Assembly: GCF_017356245.1 (NCBI RefSeq) | Contig: NZ_JAFMZZ010000004.1 | Location: 342,741-406,740 of the forward strand | DNA: 64,000 nucleotides | Direction: 5' to 3' | DNA from: Bordetella petrii | GTDB taxonomy: Bacteria; Pseudomonadota; Gammaproteobacteria; Burkholderiales; Burkholderiaceae_B | In this document: positions 27,976 to 37,071 of the stretch, in pieces | Layout: the number at the start of each line of letters is the position of its first letter | Position numbering within the stretch: position 1 is the stretch's first letter | Program-made: the position numbers and the translations under genes | Notes under the pieces: generated by a model | What the model saw: the letters and a program-made list of their open reading frames with translations, nothing else | Database searches by the model: none | What the model was told of the DNA's origin: nothing

Positions 27976-29025
27976 ATGACTGGCGAACGCGGACAACAAC
28001 GATGGAAGCACCGGCCGCCGGGGTCGAACTGGGGCGACTTCGGGCCCGACGACCAGCTGGGGCGCCTGAACCTGCTGACCCCGGAACGCGTCGCCGCCGC
28101 CGCGCGGGAAATCACCAGCGGGCAGCGCTTCTGCCTGAGCCTGCCGCTGGACTACCCGGGCGGCAACCTGCTGAACCCGTTCCGGTATCCGCCGCAGCTG
28201 CGCGCCACCACGCGCAAGGGCAAGTTCGCCTACAACATGGCGCACTGCTGCGAACACCCCGGCGTTACCGACGTGATCTGCGATGACTACGTCGTGCTGT
28301 ACACGCAGTATTCCACCCAGTGGGACAGTTTCGCGCACGTGGGCTCGATGTTCGACGTGCACGGCACGGGCGAGCCGGTGCCGGTGTACTACAACGGCTA
28401 TGCCGGCGGCGAGCACATCCAGGGCGCATCGCGCGCCGCCGAAGAAGGCGAGCACCAGCCGGTGCGCGCGGCCAGGCTGGGCATCGACAATTTCGCCGCC
28501 ACGCCCATCCAGGGCCGCGGCGTGCTGGTGAACCTGCGCAAGCACTTCGGCGACGAGCGCCGCGAAGTCGGCTACGACGACCTGATGCAGGTGCTGCGGG
28601 CCGACCGGATCGCGGTCGAGCCGGGCGACATCCTGTGCCTGCACACAGGCTTTGCCGACGTGCTGCTGTCCATGCAACGCCAGCCCGACCCGCACGTGCT
28701 GCACGGCGCCTGCAGCGTGCTGGACGGCCGCGACGAACGCCTGCGCGACTGGATCCGCGACAGCCAGATCGCCGCGCTGGTGGCCGACAACTACGCGGTA
28801 GAGCGCCGTCCGCCGCAGGGGCCGCTGGGCATACAGGGCGCGTTCATGCCCATTCATGAACTGTGCCTGTTCAAGCTGGGCGTGCCGCTGGGCGAGCTGT
28901 GGTATTTGTCGGACCTGGCCGCCGCGCTGGCGGCGCAGGGGCGCAGCCGGTTCTTCCTGACCGCGCCGCCCTTGCGCCTGCCGGGCGCGGTGGGGTCGCC
29001 GGTGACGCCGGTGGCCACCCTGTAA
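27976..29025 (+). CDS. Cyclase-family protein (kynurenine formamidase-like fold)
   Basis: A 349-residue member of the long branch of the cyclase/formamidase family. TQWDSFAHVGSMFDVHG near residue 115 takes the place of the short family's HGTHxDxPxH, so metal ligands are only partly kept. VEPGDILCLHTGFADVL and later AFMPIHELCLFKLGVPLGE are typical of the long branch. The reaction is uncertain; relatives hydrolyse amides or lactones. The ATG follows CTGGAGGACAGCC. It ends 11 bp from the convergent MazG-like gene. Confidence 0.8.
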   Translation: MTGERGQQRWKHRPPGSNWGDFGPDDQLGRLNLLTPERVAAAAREITSGQRFCLSLPLDYPGGNLLNPFRYPPQLRATTRKGKFAYNMAHCCEHPGVTDVICDDYVVLYTQYSTQWDSFAHVGSMFDVHGTGEPVPVYYNGYAGGEHIQGASRAAEEGEHQPVRAARLGIDNFAATPIQGRGVLVNLRKHFGDERREVGYDDLMQVLRADRIAVEPGDILCLHTGFADVLLSMQRQPDPHVLHGACSVLDGRDERLRDWIRDSQIAALVADNYAVERRPPQGPLGIQGAFMPIHELCLFKLGVPLGELWYLSDLAAALAAQGRSRFFLTAPPLRLPGAVGSPVTPVATL

Positions 29026-29036
29026 GGCGGCTGCGC

Positions 29037-29393
29037 CTAGCGCAGGTGCCTGGGCAGGGCGTCGCCCACTGGGTACTTCTGCCGGTTCACCTCGATCTTG
29101 TGGATGATGGCTTCGTTCATGTCGACGCCCAGTTCCATGGCCAGGCGCACCAGGTACAGCATGACGTCGGCCAGCTCGTCGCGCACGGCCCGCGCGGTGC
29201 GGGGGTCTTGCGCGACGCGCCGGGATTCGGCTTCGGTCAGCCACTGGAAGATCTCGACCAGCTCGCCCACTTCGCCGGTCAGCGCCATCGCCAGGTTCTT
29301 GGGCGCGTGGAACTGGTTCCAGTCGCGTTCGTCGGCGAATTTCTGCAGCACGGCTTCAAGCGGCTTCAGGTCGATCAGTGGGGTGGCATTCAT
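29037..29393 (-). CDS. MazG-like nucleotide pyrophosphohydrolase
   Basis: A 118-residue all-alpha NTP pyrophosphatase. ALTGEVGELVEIFQWL and DELADVMLYLVRLA give the ExxE...ExxD metal-binding pattern of MazG/RS21-C6 proteins, which hydrolyse (d)NTPs to monophosphates, often dCTP or modified nucleotides, to clean the pool. It stands alone, divergent from the sigma factor gene. Confidence 0.88.
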   Translation of the reverse strand: MNATPLIDLKPLEAVLQKFADERDWNQFHAPKNLAMALTGEVGELVEIFQWLTEAESRRVAQDPRTARAVRDELADVMLYLVRLAMELGVDMNEAIIHKIEVNRQKYPVGDALPRHLR

Positions 29394-29522
29394 GGCGTGC
29401 TTCCAGCAGGGTCAGTGGCTGATCCGGCCAGTGTAGCGGCTGCCGCCTACGGGAAAACCCGTGTGGCGGCCATGCCTCGCCCCGGTAAAGACTGGCCCGC
29501 CCGCGGCGGCCAACACTTCAAA

Positions 29523-29548
29523 ACAAGAACTATTTCCATTACCATCTA
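29523..29548. promoter_or_regulatory. Possible Fur-box-like AT-rich site before the sigma gene
   Basis: The 26 bases hold AACAAGAACTATTTCCATTA and end in CCATC. This is an AT-rich island with repeated ATT/CAT triplets in an otherwise GC-rich gap, 43 bp before the sigma start. Sigma genes of this kind are commonly Fur-repressed. The match to the 19-bp Fur consensus is weak. Confidence 0.25.
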
Positions 29549-29590
29549 GGCGCACCCTCTTTATTGAGGACTCCCCAAGAGAGTTCGACC

Positions 29591-30151
29591 GTGGACGCCG
29601 CGCCTTCCCTTTTGCTTTCTTCGCCGTCGATCGATACGCTGTACGCGGATCATCACGCCTGGCTGCGGGCCTGGCTGCAACGGCGCCTGGGCAACGCCGC
29701 CGATGCGGCGGATCTGGCGCATGAAGCGTTCCTGCGCCTGATTTTGAAGCCGGCCTCGCGCGGCTTCGGCAGCCCGCTCGAGGCCCGGGCGTATTTGCGC
29801 GCCATGGCGCAGGGCATGTGCATCAACCTGTGGCGCCGCCGCGAAATCGAGCAAGCCTGGCTGGACACGCTGGCCGCCCAGCCGCAGGGGTACGCGCCGT
29901 CGGCGGAACGCCAGGCCATTGTGCTCGAGGCCCTACAGGAAATCGCCGAGCTGCTGCACAGCCTGCCCGGCAAGGCGGCGCAGGCGTTCCTGATGTCGGC
30001 CGTGTGCGGCATGACCGCGGCGGACGTGGCCGGCGAACTGGGTGTGTCCTCGCGCATGGTGCGCAAGTATGTGGCCCAGGCCATGCTGCGCTGCATGCAG
30101 GCCCAGGCCGTGCAGACGGCCGCCGCGCTGCGGCATGCGCCGCCGCTGTGA
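29591..30151 (+). CDS. FecI-type ECF RNA polymerase sigma factor
   Basis: About 186 residues. Region 2 reads AWLQRRLGNAADAADLAHEAFLRL (two overlapping parts, residues about 30-55) and region 4 has MTAADVAGELGVSSRMVRKY near residue 150. I set the start at the GTG at 29591, since the only longer reading begins at ATT. In FecI-FecR systems the sigma is kept in check by the anti-sigma FecR until a TonB receptor binds its siderophore or haem; FecR and such a receptor follow directly. Confidence 0.92.
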   Translation: MDAAPSLLLSSPSIDTLYADHHAWLRAWLQRRLGNAADAADLAHEAFLRLILKPASRGFGSPLEARAYLRAMAQGMCINLWRRREIEQAWLDTLAAQPQGYAPSAERQAIVLEALQEIAELLHSLPGKAAQAFLMSAVCGMTAADVAGELGVSSRMVRKYVAQAMLRCMQAQAVQTAAALRHAPPL

Positions 30152-30170
30152 CATGGCCGGGCCCTGATCC

Positions 30171-31205
30171 ATGTCCGCCGATTCCGCATTTCCGGCCGCA
30201 CCTGGCGACGACGCCCGGCCTTCGCACGCCGTGATGGAGCACGCGGCGCAATGGTATGCGCTGCTGATTTCGGGCGAAGCCAGTGCGGCCGACCAGGCGC
30301 GCTGGCAGGCCTGGCTGGCTTCGCACCCGCATCATCGACAGGCCTGGCAATACGTCGAATCGGTCAGCCAGCGCGTGCTGGCGCCGCTGCAAAGCACGCC
30401 CGACCCGCGGCAGATGGCCGCCAAGGTCGGTGCCGTGCACGCGCGCGCGCGGTCGCGCCGCCGGGTGCTGGCGGGCATCGGCGCGCTGGCCGGCGCCGGG
30501 TTCCTGGGCTGGGCGGCCCGGCCCGGATCGCCGGCGGCCGCGGCCATCGCCGCCTGGACGGCGGATTACCGCACCGGCACGGGCGACATACGCCGCTTCA
30601 CGCTGGCCGACGGATCGCAGGTCTGGCTGAATACCGCCAGCGCGCTCAACGCCGACATGCGGGCCGGCCTGCGCAGGCTGACCCTGGCCGCGGGGGAAAT
30701 CCTGGTGTCCACCGCCCAGGGCGACGCCCGGCCTTTTGTCATCGACACGCCGCAGGGCCGCATGCGCGCCCTGGGCACGCGCTTCACGGTGCGGCGAGAA
30801 CCGGCCCGCACTTTCCTGGCGGTATACGAAGGCGCGGTGGAGATACGCACCGCCGATACCGGCGCGGCCGGCGTCGTTCCGGCCGGCCGGCAGACCTGGT
30901 TCGATGCCGGCCGCATCGCCGCCGGCGCCCCCGCCGACGCCGCGCGCGAAGCCTGGACCCGCGGCGAACTGATCGCCTGGGATCTTTCCCTGGCCGATGT
31001 CATCGGCGAACTGGGCCGCTACCATGCGGCCCACATCAGCCTGGCGCCCGATGTCGCGCAACGGCGCGTGTTCGGCACGTTTCCGCTGCGCGACGTAGAC
31101 GGCGCCCTGGCCATGCTGGCGGAAGCGGCTTCATTGCAGGTGCGCCGGCCCTGGCCATGGTGGATATCGGTCAGCGCCCGCACGGCGCAGGCGCCGTCCA
31201 CATGA
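30171..31205 (+). CDS. FecR-type anti-sigma / iron-signal transducer
   Basis: A 344-residue inner-membrane protein. Residues about 20-65 are the DUF4880-type cytoplasmic domain that holds the sigma (HAAQWYALLISGEASAADQA-like). VLAGIGALAGAGFLGWAA (about 103-120) is the single membrane span. A periplasmic FecR domain follows from about 135 (RFTLADGSQVWLNTASALNA), with a short C-terminal secretin-like part. It relays receptor occupancy to the ECF sigma gene 19 bp upstream. Confidence 0.92.
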   Translation: MSADSAFPAAPGDDARPSHAVMEHAAQWYALLISGEASAADQARWQAWLASHPHHRQAWQYVESVSQRVLAPLQSTPDPRQMAAKVGAVHARARSRRRVLAGIGALAGAGFLGWAARPGSPAAAAIAAWTADYRTGTGDIRRFTLADGSQVWLNTASALNADMRAGLRRLTLAAGEILVSTAQGDARPFVIDTPQGRMRALGTRFTVRREPARTFLAVYEGAVEIRTADTGAAGVVPAGRQTWFDAGRIAAGAPADAAREAWTRGELIAWDLSLADVIGELGRYHAAHISLAPDVAQRRVFGTFPLRDVDGALAMLAEAASLQVRRPWPWWISVSARTAQAPST

Positions 31206-31340
31206 ATTTTCCAAAAACAGTTCCGCTTTTTGCCTTCTCGATTGATTAGGGAATAGAGAGGGTCGCATTGCCGGGCGGCGCGCCGCGCGCGCACCGGCGG
31301 CTGGCCTGCTATTTACCATCATCGTTGAAAGGAATACGTC

Positions 31341-33797
31341 ATGTACCGGCGTTTATCGCATGCCCTGCCCCCGGCCCGCGCCGGGCAGCCAGCCCCAGCA
31401 CTGCGCCACGCGCCGTCTGGCCCGGCCGGGCTGGCGCCGCGGCCCCTGGCGGCATGGGTGCGGACAGCGGCAGCGTCCGTGGCCATCGCGGCCGGCGCCT
31501 GGATGGCGCCCGGCCAGGCCGGCGCGGCCCAGGCGCCGGCGCCGGCCGCCGCCGCGCAGCACAGCTATGACATCCCCGCCGGCCCCCTGCGCACGGTGCT
31601 GACGCGCTTCGCCAGCGAAGCGGGCATTTACCTGGCCGGCTCGATCGAACTTGCCAACGGCAAAAACAGCCCCGGCCTGCAGGGCAATTACACAGTCGCG
31701 CAGGGCCTGGCCCGCGTATTGGCCGGCACCGGCCTGCAAGCGGTTCCCGATACAAACCGGCGCTACGTGCTCAAGCCGCTGCCGCCGGCCAGCGTCAGCG
31801 AACTGCCGGCCGTCACCGTTACGGGCCAGTCCGAATTCGCCACCGGCCCGGTGATGGGTTACATGGCGCAGCGCAGCGCCACCGCCACGAAAACCGACAC
31901 CCCCATCGTGGAAACCCCGCAGTCGATCTCGGTGGTCACCGCCAACCAGATCCGCGACACGGCTTCCAACACGCTGGACCAGGCGCTGACCTACAGCGCG
32001 GGCGTGCGCACTTCCATCTACGGGGCCAGCACGCGCATGGACACAGCCCAGGCGCGCGGCGTGGAAATCGAGGACATCTTCTTGGACGGCCTGAAAGACC
32101 GGGTGAACTTCTGGACCAGCACCCCGCGCGTCGAGCCTTACCTGATGGAACGCATGGAAGTGCTGCGCGGGCCGTCATCCATGCTGTATGGCCAGGGCGG
32201 CACGGGCGGGCTGATCAACAACGTCAGCAAGCTGCCCCAGGCCGAGGCGCAGCATGAAATCGGCGTGCAAGTGGGCAACCACGATGCGCGCCAGCTGCAG
32301 GCGGACCTGACCGGCCCGCTGACCGAAGACGGCACCTGGCTGTACCGGCTGGTGGCCCTGGGCCGCGAAAGCGGAACGCAGGTCGACTACGGCCAGGACG
32401 ACCGCCAGCTGATCGCCCCGTCGCTGACCTGGGCGCCCAGCGCCAGAACTGAGCTGACCCTGCGGCTGAAATGGCAAAAAGACCGGGCCAGCGGCGATTC
32501 GGGCAGCACCCTGCCCTGGGAAGGCACCATTCTGCCCAACCCCAACGGCCGCATCTCGCGGCATACCTTCGTGGGCCAGCCGGGCTACGACCGCTTCGAC
32601 GCCGACAGCATGCAGGCGGGCTGGTCGTTCCGCCAGGAGCTTGGCGAAAACTGGACGTTCCGGCAAAGCACGCGCTGGACGGACAACAAGACCGACTACG
32701 GCGCCTTCGACGTGTACGCGCCATATCTGGACGCGGATCAGCGCATGCTGGACCGTGCGGCCTATTTCTGGAAGCACCACACGCAGATCCTGGCAACCGA
32801 CCAGAACCTGGTGGGCAAATTCTCGACCGGCTCAGTGGCGCACCAGATGCTGGTGGGCGTGGACTTCCTGCGCTACCGAGATTCGGGCTCGGGCGTCGAC
32901 GACTACACCGGCCTGGACCCGATCGACGTCTACAACCCCATTTACCAGGTGGGCTACCAGCCCCCGCCCCGCGAGCCCATCGCAACCAACGGCATCAAGC
33001 AGCTGGGGGTCTATATCCAGGACGAAATGCGCTGGCGCAACTGGATTCTGCTGGCCGGCTGGCGGCACGACGAGGCCAAGAACTGGGAAGACGGCGCCGA
33101 CGACCGCAACGACCGGGCCGATTCCATGCGCTTCGGCCTGATGTACGAGATCGTGCCCGGACTGCTGCCGTACATCAGCTACGCCGAGTCGTTCCTGCCC
33201 CAGGCCAATACCAGCTATGGCCAGCGGCTGAGGCCCCTGCGCGGCAAACAATGGGAAGCCGGCGTCAAGTATGAGCCGCCCGCGCAAGACTGGCGCGCAT
33301 CGGCCGCCGTATTCGAACTGCGCGAAGTCAACCGCACGGTGGAAGTTTCCGAAACGCAGGTTTCGCAGCGCGGCAAAACCCGCAACACCGGCCTGGAACT
33401 GGAATGGGTAGGCTCCATTACTCCGCGGCTGGACATCAACGCCAGCTTCACCTACCTGAACGTCGACAAGGAACTGACCGGCGTACCCAAGCGCCAGGCC
33501 GCCCTCTGGAGCACCTATAAATTCTCGCTGGGCAACATCGACGGCTTCACCGTCGGCGCGGGCGTGCACTATGCCAGCAGCTTCGTGGACGAATCCGGCG
33601 ACGTCGCCGACGTGCCCCGAACCCCTTCGGTAACCTTGCTGGACGCCATGCTGGCCTGGGAAAACCGCAGCTGGCGCGTCGCCCTCAACGCCAGCAACCT
33701 GACCGACAAGGCCTATTTCTCGCAGTGCTGGTCATGGGGCGCCTGCGCCTACGGCCCCGGCCGGCTGGTCACCCTGACAACCTCTTACCGCTGGTAG
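31341..33797 (+). CDS. TonB-dependent siderophore receptor with signalling (STN) domain
   Basis: An 818-residue outer-membrane receptor. A long leader (signal core about residues 41-62) is followed by an STN domain, about 73-147 (SYDIPAGPLRTVLTRFASEA). A TonB-box-like ELPAVTVTG lies near 154-162, then the plug (TPIVETPQSISVVTANQIRD) and a 22-strand barrel ending in the terminal aromatic TTSYRW. The STN domain contacts FecR, so this receptor both imports its ligand and switches on the local sigma. Similarity is to ferric-hydroxamate-type receptors; the ligand is not certain. The 135-bp gap before it probably holds the sigma-dependent promoter. Confidence 0.94.
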   Translation: MYRRLSHALPPARAGQPAPALRHAPSGPAGLAPRPLAAWVRTAAASVAIAAGAWMAPGQAGAAQAPAPAAAAQHSYDIPAGPLRTVLTRFASEAGIYLAGSIELANGKNSPGLQGNYTVAQGLARVLAGTGLQAVPDTNRRYVLKPLPPASVSELPAVTVTGQSEFATGPVMGYMAQRSATATKTDTPIVETPQSISVVTANQIRDTASNTLDQALTYSAGVRTSIYGASTRMDTAQARGVEIEDIFLDGLKDRVNFWTSTPRVEPYLMERMEVLRGPSSMLYGQGGTGGLINNVSKLPQAEAQHEIGVQVGNHDARQLQADLTGPLTEDGTWLYRLVALGRESGTQVDYGQDDRQLIAPSLTWAPSARTELTLRLKWQKDRASGDSGSTLPWEGTILPNPNGRISRHTFVGQPGYDRFDADSMQAGWSFRQELGENWTFRQSTRWTDNKTDYGAFDVYAPYLDADQRMLDRAAYFWKHHTQILATDQNLVGKFSTGSVAHQMLVGVDFLRYRDSGSGVDDYTGLDPIDVYNPIYQVGYQPPPREPIATNGIKQLGVYIQDEMRWRNWILLAGWRHDEAKNWEDGADDRNDRADSMRFGLMYEIVPGLLPYISYAESFLPQANTSYGQRLRPLRGKQWEAGVKYEPPAQDWRASAAVFELREVNRTVEVSETQVSQRGKTRNTGLELEWVGSITPRLDINASFTYLNVDKELTGVPKRQAALWSTYKFSLGNIDGFTVGAGVHYASSFVDESGDVADVPRTPSVTLLDAMLAWENRSWRVALNASNLTDKAYFSQCWSWGACAYGPGRLVTLTTSYRW

Positions 33798-33822
33798 CAA
33801 GGCATTTCGCGCCAATCGCGCA

Positions 33823-33851
33823 GGTGTCTGACTCCGCAGGTGTCAGACACC
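33823..33851. repeat. Dispersed palindrome, copy 2
   Basis: GGTGTCTGAC (33823-33832) and GTCAGACACC (33842-33851) are a perfect 10-bp inverted repeat with a 9-base loop, 25 bp after the TonB receptor stop. The arms are identical to those of the copy at 3051. Confidence 0.88.
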
Positions 33852-33872
33852 CGGCCGACCCAAATACCGCGT

Positions 33873-33901
33873 TTTACTGAAACCCCAGACTAGTGCAATA
33901 T
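33873..33901 (+). promoter_or_regulatory. Sigma-70-type promoter of the parvulin gene
   Basis: TTTACT (33873-33878), 17-base spacer, CAATAT (33896-33901). It is followed by an AGGAG ribosome site and the parvulin ATG at 33933. Hexamers are fair matches, spacing ideal. Confidence 0.55.
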
Positions 33902-33932
33902 GGCGTTTTGCATTCAAGAAAGGAGTCATTCC

Positions 33933-34214
33933 ATGGCCCAAGCTACCGCACGCCACATCCTGGTTTCCACCGAAGCAAAGTGCAACGAGCTCAAGGCCGC
34001 CATCGAAGGCGGCGCCGACTTCGCCCAGGTGGCGCGTGAAAACTCCAGCTGCCCCTCGGGCCGCGACGGCGGCAACCTGGGCACGTTCGGCCCCGGCCAG
34101 ATGGTCAAAGAATTCGACACCGTCGTGTTCAGCGCGCCGGTCAACGTGGTGCAAGGCCCGGTGAAAACCCAGTTCGGCTACCACCTGGTCGAAGTCACCG
34201 ACCGGCAAGACTAA
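33933..34214 (+). CDS. Parvulin-type peptidyl-prolyl isomerase (PpiC family)
   Basis: A 93-residue single-domain parvulin, the size of E. coli PpiC. ATARHILVSTEAKCNELKAA, the SSCPSGRDGGNLGTFGPGQM loop and FGYHLVEVTDR are family hallmarks; no signal peptide is present, so it is cytoplasmic. It speeds proline cis-trans isomerisation in folding. The ATG at 33933 follows GAAAGGAGT. It is a single gene with its own promoter and a hairpin after it. Confidence 0.94.
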   Translation: MAQATARHILVSTEAKCNELKAAIEGGADFAQVARENSSCPSGRDGGNLGTFGPGQMVKEFDTVVFSAPVNVVQGPVKTQFGYHLVEVTDRQD

Positions 34215-34220
34215 AGCCCC

Positions 34221-34252
34221 GCCGGCGGCGCGCCCCCGTGCGCCCCGCCGGC
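34221..34252. terminator. GC-rich hairpin between convergent genes
   Basis: GCCGGCGG (34221-34228) pairs with CCGCCGGC (34245-34252), and CGC/GCG extends the stem inward. It lies between the parvulin gene and the convergent Bug gene. No T-run follows. Confidence 0.65.
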
Positions 34253-34262
34253 CCGCATGGCC

Positions 34263-35237
34263 TTACGTTCCCGCGGGGCGGCCCTGCGCAATGCCGCGGT
34301 ATTTCTGCGCCGCCTGCTTCAAATAGTCGCCGAACGCCTGCGGGCTGCCGCTGACTTTCACCTCTATCCCCTGCCCTGCCAATTGTTCGCGCAACGCGGG
34401 CTGCGCCAGCACCCTGCCGATTGCCTGGTGCAGTTGCGCCACAATCGGCGCGGGCGTGCCGGCCGGCGCCAGAATCGCATTGAACGTCACATCTTCATAA
34501 CCCGGCAGGCCCGATTCCGCGATGGTGGGCACATCGGGCAGCAGCACCGAGCGCGTGGCCGTGGTTACCGCCAGCGCGCGCAGCTTGCCGCTCTTGATGT
34601 ACGGGCTGGACGTGCTGACCTGGTCGAACATAGTCATTACCTGCCCGCCCACCACGTCGGTCAGCGCCTGGCCGTTGCCCTTGTAGGCCACGCCCAGCAT
34701 CTCGATGCCCGCCTGCCGGCTGAACAGCTCGGCGGCAATATAGCCCGTGGAACCGATGCCCGATGACGCGAACGACACCTCGCCCGGCTGCGCGCGTGCG
34801 CGCTCGATCAGCGCCTTCACCGTGTGCTGCGGCACGGCCGGATGCGCCACCAGCACCATGGGAATCTGGCAGGTCTGGGTAACGGGCGCGAAGTCTTTCA
34901 GCGGGTCGTAGCCGGCGTTGGGCACGAAAGCCGGCGCCGAGACAAAGGTATTGGCCACCGCCAGCAGCGTATAGCCGTCGGGTTCGGCGTGCGCCACGTC
35001 GCGGGTGCCGATCAGCCCGCTGGCGCCCGGCTTGTTCTCGACAATGACGGACTGCTTCAGCTCTTCGGACAGGCCCTTGGCGATCAGCCGCGACACCAGG
35101 TCCACGGTGCCGCCCGGCGCCAGGGGCACCACGACGCGTATGGGTTTTTCGGGATAGGCTGCGGCGGCCGGCCGCGGGCCGGCGGCACAGGCCGCGCCGG
35201 CGGCCAGCGCCGCCAGCGCAAGTAAGCGCATGGTCAT
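34263..35237 (-). CDS. Bug/TctC-family periplasmic solute receptor
   Basis: About 324 residues. The leader MTMRLLALAALAAGAACAAG ends near AAAA, followed by YPEKPIRVVVPLAPGGTVDL; PDGYTLLAVANTF comes near residue 90. The start is ATG ACC ATG and a longer upstream reading lacks leader features. It is the last gene of a three-gene leftward operon with a class II aldolase-type protein and an amidohydrolase, and may bind their substrate. Confidence 0.92.
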   Translation of the reverse strand: MTMRLLALAALAAGAACAAGPRPAAAAYPEKPIRVVVPLAPGGTVDLVSRLIAKGLSEELKQSVIVENKPGASGLIGTRDVAHAEPDGYTLLAVANTFVSAPAFVPNAGYDPLKDFAPVTQTCQIPMVLVAHPAVPQHTVKALIERARAQPGEVSFASSGIGSTGYIAAELFSRQAGIEMLGVAYKGNGQALTDVVGGQVMTMFDQVSTSSPYIKSGKLRALAVTTATRSVLLPDVPTIAESGLPGYEDVTFNAILAPAGTPAPIVAQLHQAIGRVLAQPALREQLAGQGIEVKVSGSPQAFGDYLKQAAQKYRGIAQGRPAGT

Positions 35238-35286
35238 GAGTCTCTCTCCGTATGGTGGATATCGTTGTGGATCGCGGCCGGCCGCA

Positions 35287-36153
35287 TCAGCCGAAGCCGT
35301 ACAGCCGCGCCGGGTTGTCCGCCAGTATCTTGCGGGCGCGCTCGGGGCTGCCGGCCCATTCCAGGCAGCGGGCCAGCGCGCGGCGGTTGTCTTCCTGGCG
35401 GAACGGGGTAATGCCATCGATCGACAGCGGACCGCCGGCCGCCGAGCCGGGGTGCGGCCAGTCGGACCCCCACAGCATGCGGTCGGGGTTGGCATCGATC
35501 AGCGCGCGCGCCAGCGGCGCCGCGTCGGCGTAGTCGGGCTCGCGCGAGATGCGGTACGGGGCCGACAGCTTCACATACACGCGGCCGGCGGCCACCGCAT
35601 CCAGCAGGCGGTCCAGGCCGGGCTGCGCCAGGCCCAGCCCGGCCTGCGCGCGGCCGAAATGATCGACCACCAGCGTGGCCGGCAGGCCGGGCAGGCTGTC
35701 GGCCAGCGCCGCGAAGGTGGCCAGGTTGGTATAGGTTTGCACATGCCAGCCCAGCGGCGCCACGCGCTCGGCGGCGCGCTGCAGCTTGCGCCGCGCCACC
35801 GCCGGGTCGTGCTCGCCGGCGGTTTCCAGGTTGACCCGCACGCCGCGCACGCCGGCCTGCTGCATGGCGGCCAGCGCCGCGTCGGTGGTGCTGTCGTCGA
35901 TCACGGCCACGCCGCGCCCGGCGCCGTCCAGCCGCGCCAGCGCGTCCAGCAGGCAGCGGTTGTCGGCGCCATAAGGGCTGGGCTGCACGATGACGGTGCG
36001 CGCGATGCCCAGCTCGCGATGCAGGGCCGACAGCTCAGCCAGGGGCGCGTCGGCCGGGGTGTAGGTGCGCGCCGGGTCGTACGGGTACTGCCGGGCGGGG
36101 CCGAACACGTGCACGTGGCAGTCGCACGCGCCCGCGGGAATATCGAAAGGCAT
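35287..36153 (-). CDS. Amidohydrolase family protein (PDC lactonase-like)
   Basis: A 288-residue TIM-barrel metal hydrolase. CDCHVHVFGPARQYPYDPAR at the N terminus gives the HxH metal ligands and the YP-D-AR string typical of 2-pyrone-4,6-dicarboxylate lactonase-like proteins. LVVDHFGR holds the next histidine, and MLWGSDWPHPG the catalytic aspartate. It should open a lactone or cleave a carboxylate. I start at the ATG at 36153, after GGAG; a TTG 33 bases earlier would almost touch the aldolase stop codon. Confidence 0.88.
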   Translation of the reverse strand: MPFDIPAGACDCHVHVFGPARQYPYDPARTYTPADAPLAELSALHRELGIARTVIVQPSPYGADNRCLLDALARLDGAGRGVAVIDDSTTDAALAAMQQAGVRGVRVNLETAGEHDPAVARRKLQRAAERVAPLGWHVQTYTNLATFAALADSLPGLPATLVVDHFGRAQAGLGLAQPGLDRLLDAVAAGRVYVKLSAPYRISREPDYADAAPLARALIDANPDRMLWGSDWPHPGSAAGGPLSIDGITPFRQEDNRRALARCLEWAGSPERARKILADNPARLYGFG

Positions 36154-36186
36154 GAAGGCGGTCTCCGGTAGGCGGTCGAAGGGCAA

Positions 36187-36987
36187 TCAACTGGCATACG
36201 GCGGATAGCCGCCCGGTTCGGCATCCAGCAGGCGCAGCATGGCGTGCCATTCCAGTTCGCCATAGGGCCGGCGCGTGCCGGGCTGGTACAGGTGGGCCGA
36301 ACGCTGCAGCACGGCCTCGTCGGGCAGCAGCACCTGATCAATGCCCGCCGCCATGGCGTCGACCTGCGTGCGGCAGGCCATTTCCAGCTGGTACATCAGG
36401 TTGAAAGCCTGCGCGATCGACGCGCCGCACACCAGCAGGCCGTGATTGCGCAGAATCATCGCATTGTGCGGGCCCAGGTCCGCCACCAGGCGTTCCTGTT
36501 CGGCCAGGTCGACGGCCGGCCCCTCGAACGCGTGGTAGGCGACGTGGCCATGAAAGCGCGACGCCGTCTGCGTAATGGGCAGCAGCCCCTGGCGCATGGC
36601 CGACACCGCCATGCCCGCGCGGGTATGCGTATGGATCACGCAATGCACATCGGCGCGCGCGCGGTGAATGCAGCCATGGATGACATAGCCCGACTTATTG
36701 ATGCCGTAATCGGTATCGGGCTTGTGGCGGATGTTGCCGTCGTAGTCGATCTCGACCAGGCTGGACGCGGTGATCTCTTTGTACAGCAGGCCGTACAGAT
36801 TGATGAGCAGGCGGTCGGGCTTGCCCGGAATCTGCGCCGTGATGTGGTTGTAGATCATGTCGGTCATGCCGTAGCGGTCCATCAGCCGGTAGCAAGCCGC
36901 CAGGTCTTTGCGCGCCTGCCACTCGGCCTCGCCGACCTGGCCTCGCAGCGAAGGAAATTCAGTGCTGTATCGCATATTCACCTGCAA
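36187..36987 (-). CDS. Class II aldolase/adducin-family protein
   Basis: A 266-residue protein. The metal-binding histidines lie in VHCVIHTHTRAGMAVSAM (HTH) and in LRNHGLLVCGAS; YNHITAQIPGKPDRLLIN is the N-terminal signature. Relatives cleave sugar phosphates or decarboxylate/cleave hydroxy acids using zinc. It is first in the operon, divergent from a LysR gene 84 bp away. With the lactonase-like enzyme and a Bug receptor, the operon could handle an aromatic ring-cleavage acid, but the substrate cannot be named. Confidence 0.9.
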   Translation of the reverse strand: MQVNMRYSTEFPSLRGQVGEAEWQARKDLAACYRLMDRYGMTDMIYNHITAQIPGKPDRLLINLYGLLYKEITASSLVEIDYDGNIRHKPDTDYGINKSGYVIHGCIHRARADVHCVIHTHTRAGMAVSAMRQGLLPITQTASRFHGHVAYHAFEGPAVDLAEQERLVADLGPHNAMILRNHGLLVCGASIAQAFNLMYQLEMACRTQVDAMAAGIDQVLLPDEAVLQRSAHLYQPGTRRPYGELEWHAMLRLLDAEPGGYPPYAS

Positions 36988-37071
36988 ACTCCTCGTCAGG
37001 CATAATAAAAACTAATCTTTGAAGAATAAGTCGCGCCGCGCGGCACGCCGCCGCGCCGCGGAGGCCCGCGC

